Below, one piece after another: positions 7,548 to 17,435 of a stretch of DNA of 64,000 nucleotides. Source of the DNA: Bacillota bacterium (lineage in GTDB: Bacteria; Bacillota; UBA4882; UBA8346). Position 1 is the stretch's first letter; every line of letters begins with the position of its first letter. The notes under the pieces were generated by a model. It was not told the origin of the DNA. It saw only the letters and a program-made list of their open reading frames with translations, and made no database searches. The DNA is taken from positions 1 through 64,000 of the forward strand of contig JAEXFN010000055.1 in assembly GCA_023400055.1 (NCBI GenBank). Reading direction: 5' to 3'. A program made the position numbers and the translations under genes.

Positions 7548-10289
7548 ATGGCACCGCAAAATTCCGTCCCAAAATGGACTTTCATCAACGCGCGCGCTGA
7601 TTTCCGGCTGGAAGACCCCCAGCTGACCAGCGATCTCTATTTCCCGCTGGCCAATGCCGCCGGCCTGCTCTCGGCCATCACCCCCCTGCTCCACGGGGAC
7701 ATCAAGACCGGCCAGAACAGCTTCCTGATGGCGCCGGTCGCGGTGGAGGATCTGCACAATAGTCGTTCCGCCCGGAACTTCTGGTTTGATGTGGCAGGGC
7801 ACGGCCCCTGGTCGGCCACAGGCAATTCCGCCCGGCAGCTAGCGGAGCGTTTTGAGGCAGGCCGGGAGCGGGTGACCCTGGAAGCGGGTTTCCTGTGGCA
7901 CAAAATCAGCCGGGAAGATCGGGCGCTGGGTTTGACCGCCACCATCACCAATTTCGTCCCGGTCCACCAGGCCACCGTGGAGTTGATGAAAGTGACCGTC
8001 GCCAACCATGGCCGGGCTCCGGTGCGGCTCACCCCGACGGCGGCCATCCCCATCTATGGCCGCTCGGCCGACAATCTGCGCGACCACCGCCATGTCACGT
8101 CGCTGTTGCACCGGATCGCCACCACCGAATACGGCGTGGTCGTCCGGCCGACCTTCTGCTTTGATGAACGGGGCCACCAGCTGAACCGGCTCTGCTACAG
8201 CGTGCAGGGCGCCGATGCTCAGGGCCGGCCGCCCCAGGGTTTCTTCCCGGCGCTGGCCGAGTTCATCGGCGAGGGCGGTACCTTGGACTGGCCCGAAGCG
8301 GTGGTCTGCAATCTGCCTCCCAGCCACCCGGCCGGCGTCCGGCTCGACGGCTATGAAGCCATCGGCGCTCTGCGTTTCGCGGAGCAAACGCTGCTACCGG
8401 GCGAGTCCCGCGCTTACATCCTGGTGCTGGCGATTACCGATGACTCGCCGGTCAGCGCGACGTTAGCCCGCCAATACTGCACGGAGGCGGCCTTTGCCCG
8501 TTATCTGGACGAAAATCAGCGTTTCTGGCAGGGGCAATTGGAGCGGCTCGTTTTCGCGGCCGGCGACCCCGATTTCGGCCGCTGGATGAAATGGGTCGGC
8601 CTCCAGCCGATCCTGCGCCGGATCTACGGCTGCTCTTTCCTGCCCCATCACGACTACGGCCGGGGCGGTCGGGGCTGGCGCGATCTCTGGCAGGACTGCC
8701 TGGCGTTGCTGCTGCAAGATCCGGCCGAGGTCCGCAGCCTGTTGCTGAACAACTTCGCCGGGGTGCGCATCGACGGCAGCAACGCCACCATCATCGGCGC
8801 CCGGCCCGGCGAGTTCATCGCCGACCGCAACAACATCCCCCGGGTCTGGATGGATCACGGCGCCTGGCCGTTTCTGGCCACCAAGCTCTATATCGACCAG
8901 AGCGGCGATCTCCAATTTCTCCTGGCCGAGCAGAGTTATTTTCAAGACGCCCAGACCTACCGTTCCCGGCGCCAGAACCCGCTCTGGCGGCCCGAGGACG
9001 GCAACCGGCTGCGCCGGGAGGACGGCGGGATATACCGCGGAACCATTCTGGAGCACTTGTTGGTCGAGAATGTCACCCAATTTTATAATGTCGGCGCCCA
9101 CAACAACATCCGGCTGGAGGGGGCCGACTGGAACGACGCCCTGGACATGGCCGCGGACCGCGGCGAGAGCGTGGCCTTCACCGCCTTTTACGGCGCCAAC
9201 CTGCGGCAGTTGAGCGAACTGTTGGTGCATTTGGAGGAGCGGTTGGGCGTCGGCGAAGTGGAACTGGCCGCCGAACTGCGGCCGTTATTGGACCGGCGCC
9301 TCGGCCGGCCCGATTACGACTCGGTCGCCGTGAAACAGGCGTTGCTGGACCAATATTTCGCCGCCTGCCGCCACCGGCTCAGCGGGCAAAAAGTCAAGCT
9401 CCCCGTCGGGCAACTGGCCGAGGATCTGCGCCAGAAAGCGGACTGGATCTTCAACCACCTGCGCAGCGCGGAATGGATCACGAATGATGCCGGTTATCAA
9501 TGGTTCAACGGTTACTACGACAACGACGGCCGACGGGTGGAAGGGGATCATCCCGATGGAGTGCGGATGACCCTCACCGGGCAGGTCTTCCCGATCATGG
9601 GCGGGATCGCCGCACCCGAACAGGTGGAACGGATCGTGGCCGCCGTCGATCGCTATCTTAAGGATCCGGCCCAAGAGGGCTACCGGCTGAACACCGATTT
9701 CGGCGGAATCCAGACCCATCTGGGCCGCGCTTTCAGCTTCGCCTACGGGCATAAGGAAAACGGCGCCATGTTCAGCCACATGGCGGTAATGTACGCCAAT
9801 GCGCTCTATCAACGGGATCAGGTCCGGGCCGGCCACGCGGTCCTGCGCTCGATCTACGATCTCTGCAACGACTTTGGCAACAGCCGGATCTACCCCGGCG
9901 TGCCCGAATATATCAATCCCAAAGGCCGCGGCATGTACCACTACCTGACCGGGGCCGCCAGCTGGCTGCTGCTGACCATGCTGACCGAGGTTTACGGCGT
10001 CAAGGGCCGGCTCGGCGATCTGATCCTCCAGCCCAAGCTGGTTAAGGAGCAATTCGATGCGGCCGGCAACGCCGCCGTGACCACCGTCTTTGCCGGCAAG
10101 AAGCTGCGGGTGGTCTACGCCAACCCCGCTTGGCTGGATTACGGTCGATACCGCCTGCAACAGGTCACCATCGACGATCAGCCCGGCAGCGATTTCCGCT
10201 CGGACCGGGAAAACCAGGCCCTCATCCCGCGGGAATTCCTCGCCGGCCTGCCGCAGAGCGAATGCCTGATCACGGTGGTTCTGGGATAA
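7548..10289 (+). CDS. GH94-type glycoside phosphorylase (cellobiose phosphorylase-like)
   Basis: A 913-residue cytosolic enzyme of the former glycosyltransferase-36 group, now GH94, which phosphorolyses beta-linked disaccharides to a sugar-1-phosphate. The N-terminal half is a beta-sandwich (LTSDLYFPLANAAGLLSAI near residue 27). The (alpha/alpha)6 barrel carries GADWNDALDMA around residue 525, where the Asp after Ala-Gly corresponds to the catalytic acid of the family motif DWND. The C-terminal part includes PGVPEYINPKGRGMYHYLTGAASWL near residue 785, a phosphorylase feature. The substrate (cellobiose, laminaribiose, chitobiose or another) cannot be decided. The upstream GGAAGG supports the ATG. 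It is coregulated with the LacI gene, and no transporter lies beside it. Confidence 0.82.
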   Translation: MAPQNSVPKWTFINARADFRLEDPQLTSDLYFPLANAAGLLSAITPLLHGDIKTGQNSFLMAPVAVEDLHNSRSARNFWFDVAGHGPWSATGNSARQLAERFEAGRERVTLEAGFLWHKISREDRALGLTATITNFVPVHQATVELMKVTVANHGRAPVRLTPTAAIPIYGRSADNLRDHRHVTSLLHRIATTEYGVVVRPTFCFDERGHQLNRLCYSVQGADAQGRPPQGFFPALAEFIGEGGTLDWPEAVVCNLPPSHPAGVRLDGYEAIGALRFAEQTLLPGESRAYILVLAITDDSPVSATLARQYCTEAAFARYLDENQRFWQGQLERLVFAAGDPDFGRWMKWVGLQPILRRIYGCSFLPHHDYGRGGRGWRDLWQDCLALLLQDPAEVRSLLLNNFAGVRIDGSNATIIGARPGEFIADRNNIPRVWMDHGAWPFLATKLYIDQSGDLQFLLAEQSYFQDAQTYRSRRQNPLWRPEDGNRLRREDGGIYRGTILEHLLVENVTQFYNVGAHNNIRLEGADWNDALDMAADRGESVAFTAFYGANLRQLSELLVHLEERLGVGEVELAAELRPLLDRRLGRPDYDSVAVKQALLDQYFAACRHRLSGQKVKLPVGQLAEDLRQKADWIFNHLRSAEWITNDAGYQWFNGYYDNDGRRVEGDHPDGVRMTLTGQVFPIMGGIAAPEQVERIVAAVDRYLKDPAQEGYRLNTDFGGIQTHLGRAFSFAYGHKENGAMFSHMAVMYANALYQRDQVRAGHAVLRSIYDLCNDFGNSRIYPGVPEYINPKGRGMYHYLTGAASWLLLTMLTEVYGVKGRLGDLILQPKLVKEQFDAAGNAAVTTVFAGKKLRVVYANPAWLDYGRYRLQQVTIDDQPGSDFRSDRENQALIPREFLAGLPQSECLITVVLG

Positions 10290-10392
10290 CAGCGCCTCCG
10301 GGACACGGACCCGCCACAGGAACGTCCTTTAAAATTCTCACTGGCCGGTTTTTTTAACCGGTCGCCATGATACAACAACCTCCCCTCTTTTC

Positions 10393-10422
10393 AGCCGCCC
10401 CGATTCGGGCGGCTGCTTTTTT
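10393..10422 (+). terminator. Terminator of the lacI-phosphorylase operon
   Basis: AGCCGCCC, a 6-base loop and GGGCGGCT, then GCTTTTTT. A weaker CCGG/CCGG hairpin with a T-rich loop lies at 10344-10363. Confidence 0.85.
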
Positions 10423-10454
10423 ACGAACTCTGGCTTTCTCCCCGGCCAACGGCA

Positions 10455-10478
10455 TAAGAAAAGAGCCTTGCGGCTCTA
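10455..10478 (-). terminator. Terminator of the cyclophilin gene
   Basis: On the minus strand AGAGCC, loop GCAA, GGCTCT and then TTTTCTT, 13 bp after the stop codon. Confidence 0.75.
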
Positions 10479-10490
10479 TCCTCCCGGGAA

Positions 10491-11030
10491 TTATTGCCCA
10501 ACCCGTCGGGCGGTCAGGATGGTAACCGGCTCGACCGGCACATCTTCATAGAAACTGGCCGAATGGGTGGGGACCTGTTTGATGGCGTCCACCACTTCCA
10601 TTCCCGAGCTGACCCGGCCGAAGACGCAGTAACCAAAGCCGGAGCCGGTATTGTTGCGGTGGTTTAGGAACGCGTTATCGACCACATTGATGAAAAACTG
10701 CGAAGTGGCGCTGTCGATCACCTGGGTCCGGGCCATGGCGATGGTGCCGCGGCTGTTTTCGAGGCCGTTGCCGGCTTCGTTCTTGACCGGCGCGTCGTTG
10801 GGCTTTTCGGCCAGGTCCTGGGTCATGCCCCCGCCCTGGATCATGAAGTTGGCGATGACCCGGTGGAAGATGGTCCCGTTATAAAAACCGGAATCCACAT
10901 AATGCAGGAAATTGGCGACAGTCAATGGGGCCTGTTCCGGAAAAAGCTCCAGGCGGATCGTGCCCAGGGAAGTTTCCAGTTCTACCTGCGGCAGGACGGC
11001 CTGGCCGCTTTGCGAATTCTCTGGCGTCAT
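10491..11030 (-). CDS. Peptidyl-prolyl cis-trans isomerase, cyclophilin type
   Basis: A 179-residue single-domain cyclophilin that speeds proline isomerisation during protein folding. Family marks are [23 protein letters not shown] near the N-terminus, [13 protein letters not shown] with the catalytic Arg, [18 protein letters not shown] and GYCVFGRV. There is no signal peptide, so it acts in the cytosol. The ATG at 11030 is chosen because CAAAGGAG lies 9 bases upstream; the 24 bases before it, which could extend the frame to 11054, lack a binding site. It is monocistronic with an extended -10 promoter and its own terminator. Confidence 0.93.
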   Translation of the reverse strand: MTPENSQSGQAVLPQVELETSLGTIRLELFPEQAPLTVANFLHYVDSGFYNGTIFHRVIANFMIQGGGMTQDLAEKPNDAPVKNEAGNGLENSRGTIAMARTQVIDSATSQFFINVVDNAFLNHRNNTGSGFGYCVFGRVSSGMEVVDAIKQVPTHSASFYEDVPVEPVTILTARRVGQ

Positions 11031-11079
11031 GAAAAATCTCCTTTGTATATTCATTTCTTAGATTATAACTGCTGTTGGT

Positions 11080-11088
11080 ATTATAGCA
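11080..11088 (-). promoter_or_regulatory. Extended -10 promoter of the cyclophilin gene
   Basis: Minus-strand TGCTATAAT, a consensus -10 with the TGn extension, 50 bp before the start codon. The -35 region is weak, as is usual for this promoter type. Confidence 0.55.
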
Positions 11089-11390
11089 CGGCTCCGGGAA
11101 ATCAATCACCTGTTTCTTGCCGAAAATCCGCCCGCCGGATGTGCGGCCGAGCCTGAGCGGTTTTAAAAAATATTGGCGGATCGCCGGGTGCGAGCGGAAT
11201 TTTCCCAAAAAGCTGCGGCAAGCGAGGGATTAACTTGGCCGCGCTCTGACAAACTATGTCTGAAACGAGCGCGCCGTTCTGCTTGGCGACTGATTGTAAC
11301 GAAATAATCGTGTCCAGTAACCGCTTGAACATACCCGGCAAATATATAAGCATGCATAATAGGTGTATATAGATGCACAGTAATTAGGTT

Positions 11391-11669
11391 AGCTTGCTCA
11401 GTCATTAAACAAGCTTACTCAGTCATTGAACGAGCTTACTCAGTCACTAAACAAGCTTGCTCAATCATTAAACAAGCTCACTCAATCATTGAACGAGCTT
11501 ACTCAGTCACTAAACAAGCTTACTCAGTCACTAAACAAGCTTACTCAGTCACTAAACAAGCTTACTCAGTCACTAAACAAGCTCTCTCAGTCACTAAACA
11601 AGCTCGCTCAGTCACTAAACAAGCTTACTCGGTCACTCAACGAGCTCACTCAGTCGCTGAGCAAGCTTA
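11391..11669 (+). repeat. 21-bp tandem array R2 (family A)
   Basis: About thirteen head-to-tail 21-bp units of the same family as the array at the left edge (core CTCAGTCACTAAACAAGCTT), degenerating at both ends. One frame stays open and reads SLNKLTQ heptads, up to 11698, but it has only a TTG start inside the array and no ribosome binding site, so I do not call a gene. The 300 bp before it (11089-11390) and the 185 bp after it hold nothing I recognise. It sits between the divergent cyclophilin and ABC exporter genes. Confidence 0.9.
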
Positions 11670-11854
11670 TACAATGGGTGTGCGGTCATCTTCAGTAACA
11701 AAATCGAAGATTTTAGTAGCTGAATGGACATCGCGAATGGACCCGGACGGGTCTTTGGGGAACAAAACCAGCCGTGAAACGATCGAGAAAAAAATTTGGT
11801 TCGCGCCGTTGCGACCCGACCTGCGTCGGATGCCACGATTGGAGATAAGAGCAA

Positions 11855-13582
11855 ATGCTTGCATTATTAAAGTTTTTAAAACCATACCGGCTATCGGTGA
11901 CCGTTGTGCTGGTGCTGATGTTTTTTCAGGCATTGACCGAGCTGTACCTGCCGACGCTGATGTCGGATATCGTCGATATCGGCATCGTCCGAGGCAACAC
12001 CGGCTATATCATGCGGACCGGCGGATTGATGCTGCTGGTCACGGCCTTCGGAACCGTCTGCGCCATCGTGGCCGGATTCTTCTCGGCCCGCTCGGCGATG
12101 GGGTTCGGCAAGATCCTGCGCGACCAGCTTTTTGCCCACGTAGAGCGCTTTTCATTGCATGAGTTCGACCGTTTCGGCACCGCATCGCTGGTCACCCGGA
12201 CCACCAATGACATCACCCAGATCCAGACGGTGATGATGATGGTGCTGCGCTTGTTCATCACCGCGCCGATCATGGCCATCGGCGGCATCATCATGGCCGT
12301 CTCCAAGGATGCCGAGCTTTCCTGGGTGATCGTGGTGGCGGTGCCGGTCCTGACCCTGGCCGTCTTCCTGGTGGCCGGCCGGAGCGTGCCGCTGTTCAAG
12401 GTGATTCAGCTAAAACTGGACCGACTCAATCAGGTGCTGCGCGAAGGATTGACCGGTATCCGGGTGATCCGGGCCTTCAACCGAGTGGAGCACGAGCGGC
12501 GGCGCTTTCGCGACGCCAACGCCGACCTGACCGCCACCACCATCCGGGTCAATAAGATCATGGCTTCGCTGATGCCCATCATGATGCTGGTCATGAACTT
12601 CACCACCATCGCCATCATCTGGTTCGGCGGCTTGCGGATCGACGCCGGCCGGATGCAGGTGGGCTCGTTAATGGCCTTCCTCCAGTATGCGATGCAGATC
12701 ATGTTCTCCATGCTTATGGTCTCGATGATGTTCGTGCTGCTGCCGCGGGCCGCGGCCTCGGCGGCCCGCATCCGCGAAGTGCTGGCTCAGGCGCCGGAGA
12801 TTCACGACCCGGAGCAGCCCAAATCGACCGGACCAACGCGGGGTTTCCTGGAATTTCAGGATGTGACGTTCAGTTATCCCGGGGCCGAGGAGCCGGCCAT
12901 CTGCAACATCTCCTTCAGCGCCAGGCCGGGCGAGATCACCGCGATCATCGGCGGCACCGGCTCGGGCAAATCGACGCTGATCAACCTGATCCCGCGCTTC
13001 TACGATATCGATAGCGGCCGCATCCTGGTCGACGGCGTGGACCTCCGCGAACTCTCCCAAGCCGAGCTGCGGGCCAAGATCGGGCTGGTGCCCCAAAAGG
13101 CGGTGCTTTTCAGCGGCACCATCGCCGACAATATCCGTTACGGCAAAGCCGACGCCAGCGACGCCGCGGTCCGCCACGCCGCCGCGGTCGCCCAGGCCAG
13201 CGAATTCATCGCCCAGATGAAGGACGGTTACGACGCGCTAATTGCCCAGGGCGGCACCAACGTCTCCGGCGGGCAGAAACAGCGGCTGGCCATCGCCCGG
13301 GCGCTGGTCCGGCAGCCGGAGATCTTCATCTTTGACGACAGCTTCTCGGCGCTGGACTTTAAGACCGACGCCCGGCTCCGGGCGGCGCTGAAGCAGGAGA
13401 TCGCCGCCGCCACCGTGATCATCGTGGCCCAGCGGGTCAGCACGGTAATGGACGCCGACCGGATCATCGTCCTGGATGAGGGGCAGATCGCCGGCCTCGG
13501 CACCCATCGGGAACTATTAAAGGATTGCGCGGTTTACCGGGAGATCGTGGCCTCGCAACTTTCAGAGGAGGAGAGCGCTTGA
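11855..13582 (+). CDS. ABC exporter half-transporter, permease-ATPase (degenerate site subunit)
   Basis: A 575-residue half transporter: six transmembrane helices in residues 1-310, then an ATPase domain. Walker A GGTGSGKST is near residue 366, the signature VSGGQKQR near 470, and Walker B IFIFDDS near 492. The residue after the Walker B aspartate is Asp, where an active exporter ATPase has Glu, so its own ATP site should be hydrolysis-poor. This is the pattern of heterodimeric exporters such as TM287/288, LmrCD and BmrCD, and the next gene supplies the partner. The start has GGAG 10 bases upstream, and the stop overlaps the next start as TTGA. The substrate (drug, lipid or peptide) is unknown. 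Confidence 0.92.
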   Translation: MLALLKFLKPYRLSVTVVLVLMFFQALTELYLPTLMSDIVDIGIVRGNTGYIMRTGGLMLLVTAFGTVCAIVAGFFSARSAMGFGKILRDQLFAHVERFSLHEFDRFGTASLVTRTTNDITQIQTVMMMVLRLFITAPIMAIGGIIMAVSKDAELSWVIVVAVPVLTLAVFLVAGRSVPLFKVIQLKLDRLNQVLREGLTGIRVIRAFNRVEHERRRFRDANADLTATTIRVNKIMASLMPIMMLVMNFTTIAIIWFGGLRIDAGRMQVGSLMAFLQYAMQIMFSMLMVSMMFVLLPRAAASAARIREVLAQAPEIHDPEQPKSTGPTRGFLEFQDVTFSYPGAEEPAICNISFSARPGEITAIIGGTGSGKSTLINLIPRFYDIDSGRILVDGVDLRELSQAELRAKIGLVPQKAVLFSGTIADNIRYGKADASDAAVRHAAAVAQASEFIAQMKDGYDALIAQGGTNVSGGQKQRLAIARALVRQPEIFIFDDSFSALDFKTDARLRAALKQEIAAATVIIVAQRVSTVMDADRIIVLDEGQIAGLGTHRELLKDCAVYREIVASQLSEEESA

Positions 13583-15534
13583 CGGAAAAGCGGCACGATG
13601 CGAAGCAGCCCGGCGGCGCCGGCAGAATGGCTCCCGGCGGCCAGACCGGCTTCTTCGGTGGCGGACGTCCTCCGCTCGGCATGCCCGGTGAAAAGGCTCA
13701 GGATTTCATGGGCACCCTGAAACGGTTGCTCGCTTACTTGAAGCCGCAACGCTGGCGGTTGCTGGCGGTGCTGACCACCGCCATTCTGGGGACGGTCTTC
13801 AATATTGTCAGTCCGAAGATCCTGGGCCAAGCCACCACCAAAATGTTTGAAGGGCTGATGCTGAAGCTGCGTCATGTCCCGGGCGCTCATATCGATTTCG
13901 ATTATATCCTGGGTATCGTTTACTTGCTGGCCGGGCTGTACATCGTCAGCGCTTTCTTCAACTACCTGCAGCAGTTCATCATGGCCAGCGTCGCGCAACG
14001 GACCGTTTATGACCTGCGCGAGGCGGTGGACGACAAGCTGTCCCGGCTGCCGCTGAAGTTCTTCGACAGCCGGACCCACGGCGAGATCCTGAGCCGGGTC
14101 ACCAACGACATCGACACCATCAGCACCACCTTGCAGCAGAGCCTGACCCAGCTGATCACGGCGCTGGTCACGATCGCCGGGGTAATCGTCATGATGCTGA
14201 CGATCAACCTCTGGCTGACCCTGCTCACCCTGATCACCCTGCCGCTGATCATCCTGGCCACCAAGCTGATCGCCTCGCGCTCCCAGAAGTATTTCGCCGG
14301 GCAACAGGAGGCGCTGGGTTTTCTGAACGGCCATGTCGAGGAGATGTATACCGGCCATCCGATCATCAAAGCGTTCGGCCGCGAGGGCCATTCCATCGCC
14401 ACCTTCGGGGAGATCAACCGGGAGCTCTATCGCTCGTCCTGGCGCGCCCAGTATATTTCGAGCCTGATCATGCCGCTGATGACCTTCATCAACAATATCG
14501 GTTATGTGCTGGTCAGCGTGGTCGGCGGGCTCCTGGTGACCCGCCGGGCGTTGGCGATCGGCGACATCCAGGCCTTCGTCCAATACTCCCGCCAGTTTAC
14601 CATGCCGATCAACCAGACCGCCAACATCGCCAATATCCTGCAGTCGACGATGGCCGCGGCCGAGCGCGTCTTCGAACTGCTCGACGAGGCCGAGGAGATC
14701 CCGGATATCGCCGCCCCCCGCACCATCGAAGCGCCCCAAGGCGCGGTTCGGTTCGAGGGGGTGAAATTCGGCTATAAGGAAGACGCGCCGCTGATCGAGA
14801 ACATGAACATCGCGGTCGAGCCGGGCCAGACCATCGCCATCGTCGGCCCGACCGGCGCCGGCAAAACCACCCTGGTGAACCTGCTGATGCGCTTCTACGA
14901 GATCGGCGGCGGCCGGATCACCGTGGACGGGGTCGACATCCGGGAGATGAGCCGTTCCGACCTGCGCTGCATCTTCGGAATGGTGCTTCAGGACACCTGG
15001 CTCTTCAACGGCACCATCCGCGAGAATATCGCCTACGGCAAGGACGGGGCCAGCCCGGAGGATGTGGTCCGGGCCGCCAAGGCGGCCCACGCCGATCACT
15101 TCATCCGGGCGCTGTCGGACGGCTACCATACCGTGCTCAACGAAGAGGCCTCCAACATCTCCCAGGGCGAGAAGCAGCTTTTGACCATCGCCCGGGCCTT
15201 TCTGGCCGATCCGGCGATCCTGATCCTCGACGAGGCGACCAGCAGTGTCGATACCCGGACCGAGGTCCACATCCAGAAGGCCATGCGCGAATTGATGAAG
15301 GGCCGGACCAGCTTCGTCATCGCCCACCGGCTCTCGACCATCCGCGACGCCGATCTGATCCTGGTGATGAATCACGGCAAAATCATCGAGATGGGCACCC
15401 ACCAGTCCTTGCTAGATCAAGGCGGATTCTATGCCGATCTCTATAACAGCCAATTTAGCGGGGCGTACCGCGGCGAAGATCCGCCGGAGCAGGCCGGTTC
15501 CGGCTACGTCCTCGAACCGGTCGAACCGTTTTAA
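13579..15534 (+). CDS. ABC exporter half-transporter, permease-ATPase (catalytic subunit)
   Basis: A 651-residue partner of the preceding half transporter. The first 50 residues are a Gly/Pro-rich cytosolic extension; six membrane helices follow, to about residue 370. The ATPase domain has Walker A GPTGAGKTT near residue 424, a non-canonical signature SQGEKQ near 527, and Walker B LILDEATSSVD near 547 with the catalytic Glu present. So the intact LSGGQ of one subunit and the intact Walker B of the other form the single active site, as in known heterodimers. The TTG at 13579 overlaps the upstream stop codon and has AGAGGAGGAG before it; a longer frame from 13525 lies inside the first gene. The pair is translationally coupled. 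Confidence 0.92.
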   Translation: MTEKRHDAKQPGGAGRMAPGGQTGFFGGGRPPLGMPGEKAQDFMGTLKRLLAYLKPQRWRLLAVLTTAILGTVFNIVSPKILGQATTKMFEGLMLKLRHVPGAHIDFDYILGIVYLLAGLYIVSAFFNYLQQFIMASVAQRTVYDLREAVDDKLSRLPLKFFDSRTHGEILSRVTNDIDTISTTLQQSLTQLITALVTIAGVIVMMLTINLWLTLLTLITLPLIILATKLIASRSQKYFAGQQEALGFLNGHVEEMYTGHPIIKAFGREGHSIATFGEINRELYRSSWRAQYISSLIMPLMTFINNIGYVLVSVVGGLLVTRRALAIGDIQAFVQYSRQFTMPINQTANIANILQSTMAAAERVFELLDEAEEIPDIAAPRTIEAPQGAVRFEGVKFGYKEDAPLIENMNIAVEPGQTIAIVGPTGAGKTTLVNLLMRFYEIGGGRITVDGVDIREMSRSDLRCIFGMVLQDTWLFNGTIRENIAYGKDGASPEDVVRAAKAAHADHFIRALSDGYHTVLNEEASNISQGEKQLLTIARAFLADPAILILDEATSSVDTRTEVHIQKAMRELMKGRTSFVIAHRLSTIRDADLILVMNHGKIIEMGTHQSLLDQGGFYADLYNSQFSGAYRGEDPPEQAGSGYVLEPVEPF

Positions 15535-15552
15535 GCCCGGCCGCGACCGCGC

Positions 15553-16725
15553 TCAATCATGCCGCAGGGCCTCGATGGGATTCAAGCCGCTGGCCTTATA
15601 GGCCGGATAGACGCCGAAGAACAGTCCGACCAACACCGAGAAGGTGAAGGCCACCAGCACCGCGGCGAGCGAGATGGTAATCGCCCAGCCGATTAATTTG
15701 CCGATGAGCAGCGCCAGCGCCGCGCCGCAGGCGATCCCGATCATCCCGCCAGCCAGGCTCAAGGTGACCGCCTCGATCAAGAAGAGGATCAGGATCTCCT
15801 CGGGCTGGGCGCCAATGGCCTTGCGGATCCCGATCTCCCGGATCCGTTCGGTCACCGACACCAGCATGATATTCATGATGCCGATTCCCCCGACCACCAG
15901 GGAGACCGCGGCGATCCCCGCCAGCAGCAGGGTCATGATCTGAGTCATGTCCTGCGCGGTCGACAGGATTTCGGCCATGTTGTTGATGGTGAAGCGGTCC
16001 TCGTCTTTCAGCTCCGCCAGCAAGGCCCGCTTGATCTGCGCCGAAGCGTAATTGACATCGTCGGCGCTGCGCACCTGAATGCTGATCTCCGTCAGGTCAT
16101 GATTGCCGAAGATGCGCTCCTGGGCCGTCGAGAGCGGCACGATCAGCGCGTTGTCGGAATTGCCGAAGCCGCTCTGGCCTTTGGAGGTCAGCACCCCGAC
16201 TACTTCCAGCCGGACCCCGCCGACCTTGAGCTCCTCGCCGATGGGATTGGCCCCGGGGAACAGCTGCTCCGCCAGATACGAGCCGATCACCGCCACCCGG
16301 CTGGCGCTGGCGTAATCGTCCTGGTTCAGGAGCCGGCCATAGGCGGCCTGGTAATTGCGGACCGTGGCATAGGCCGGCGTCGCGCCGATGATCGAGGTCG
16401 CCAGACTGTTGGAGCCGGCTTCGGCCAATTTCGAGCCGCGCGCCGCCGGCGCGATCGCCTGGATATAGTCGGACGAATCCTGCAGCACCGGCAGGATGCT
16501 GTTGGTCAGCTTGCTGGTGCTGTCGCGGCCCGCGGTCACGATCAGCAGGTTGGAACCGATCGCCGCGATCCGGTCGGTGATCTGTTGTTTGGCCCCTTCG
16601 CCCAGCGAAACCATAGCGATAACCGCGCCGACGCCGATGATGATCCCCAGCATGGTCAGGAAAGAACGGGCCCGGTTGTAAAGCAGGTTCCGCAGCGCCA
16701 TCAGAATATTTTCGCCGATCCTCAC
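15553..16725 (-). CDS. MacB/LolC-type ABC transporter permease
   Basis: A 390-residue permease of the type VII (MacB) group: one membrane helix at residues 17-39, an extracytoplasmic MacB_PCD domain of about 220 residues, then three C-terminal helices starting near residues 270, 325 and 355. SFLTMLGIIIGVGAVIAMVSLGEGA near the first helix and IGIRKAIGA after the second are the family signatures. It forms a mechanotransmission complex that pushes substrate out through the adaptor encoded by the first gene of the operon. The start codon overlaps the ATPase stop by 4 bp. Likely substrates are peptides, antibiotics or lipids. Confidence 0.93.
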   Translation of the reverse strand: MRIGENILMALRNLLYNRARSFLTMLGIIIGVGAVIAMVSLGEGAKQQITDRIAAIGSNLLIVTAGRDSTSKLTNSILPVLQDSSDYIQAIAPAARGSKLAEAGSNSLATSIIGATPAYATVRNYQAAYGRLLNQDDYASASRVAVIGSYLAEQLFPGANPIGEELKVGGVRLEVVGVLTSKGQSGFGNSDNALIVPLSTAQERIFGNHDLTEISIQVRSADDVNYASAQIKRALLAELKDEDRFTINNMAEILSTAQDMTQIMTLLLAGIAAVSLVVGGIGIMNIMLVSVTERIREIGIRKAIGAQPEEILILFLIEAVTLSLAGGMIGIACGAALALLIGKLIGWAITISLAAVLVAFTFSVLVGLFFGVYPAYKASGLNPIEALRHD

Positions 16726-17432
16726 GCCAGGGCCACCTCCTCGGCCGCCCGCTTGGGCCGGATCGCCTCGTCGGCGACCACCTGCCCGTCCCGGAAGCGG
16801 ATCACCCGTTGGGTATATGCGGCGATATCCGGTTCATGGGTCACCAGGACCACGGTGATCCCGCTCTGGTGCAGCTCCTGGAATAACGCCATCACCTCGA
16901 CGCTGGAATGGGAATCGAGATTGCCGGTGGGTTCATCGGCCAGGATCAAGCGCGGCGTATTCACCAGCGCCCTGGCGATGGCCACCCGCTGTTGCTGCCC
17001 GCCGGAGAGCTCCTTGGGGCGGTGCTGGATCCGCTGGGCCAGCCCGACCCGGACCAGCGCCTCCCGGGCCAGCTTCGCCCGCTGCTGCGCCGGGACCCCG
17101 GCGTAGATCAGCGGCAGCTCCACATTTTGCAGCGCCGTCAGCTTCGGCAGCAGGTTAAAGGACTGAAAGACGAAGCCGAGCTCGCGGTTGCGAACCGTCG
17201 CCAGCTCCCGCTGGGTCCGCTCGGCGACCTCCTGGCCGTTCAGGCGATAGGAACCGGCCGTCGGCTGATCGAGGCAGCCCAGAACGTTCATAAAGGTCGA
17301 CTTGCCCGAGCCGGACGGCCCCATGATCGCCACCATTTCCCCGGCGGCGATGGTCAGCGAGACATCGTTCAGGGCCCGGACCTCGATATCCCCGTCGCGG
17401 TAAATCTTCTGCAAATGACTCAGCTCCAGCAT
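16722..17432 (-). CDS. MacB/LolD-type ABC transporter ATP-binding protein
   Basis: A 236-residue free-standing ATPase of the LolD/MacB/FtsE group. Walker A GPSGSGKST is at residues 38-46, the Q-loop follows FVFQSFNLLP, the signature LSGGQQQR is near 142, and Walker B is LILADEPTGNLDS near 162, where the final NLDS is typical of this subfamily. It powers the membrane-bound permease encoded immediately downstream with a 4-bp overlap, and follows the adaptor gene by 3 bp. In MacB of Proteobacteria the two parts are fused; here they are separate, as usual in Bacillota. Confidence 0.95.
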   Translation of the reverse strand: MLELSHLQKIYRDGDIEVRALNDVSLTIAAGEMVAIMGPSGSGKSTFMNVLGCLDQPTAGSYRLNGQEVAERTQRELATVRNRELGFVFQSFNLLPKLTALQNVELPLIYAGVPAQQRAKLAREALVRVGLAQRIQHRPKELSGGQQQRVAIARALVNTPRLILADEPTGNLDSHSSVEVMALFQELHQSGITVVLVTHEPDIAAYTQRVIRFRDGQVVADEAIRPKRAAEEVALA

Positions 17433-17435
17433 GGC

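Noticed and set aside
11089..11390. Small gene between the cyclophilin gene and array R2
   Set aside because: Minus-strand frames of about 80 codons (for example 11102-11353) have no ribosome binding site, no known motifs and overlap each other.
11426..11698. Gene for a 90-residue SLNKLTQ heptad protein
   Set aside because: Only a TTG inside the array could start it, no Shine-Dalgarno precedes it, and a stop-free 21-bp unit keeps a frame open by itself. The same holds for 35588-35887 on the minus strand and for the frames in the arrays at 26.8 and 63.1 kb.
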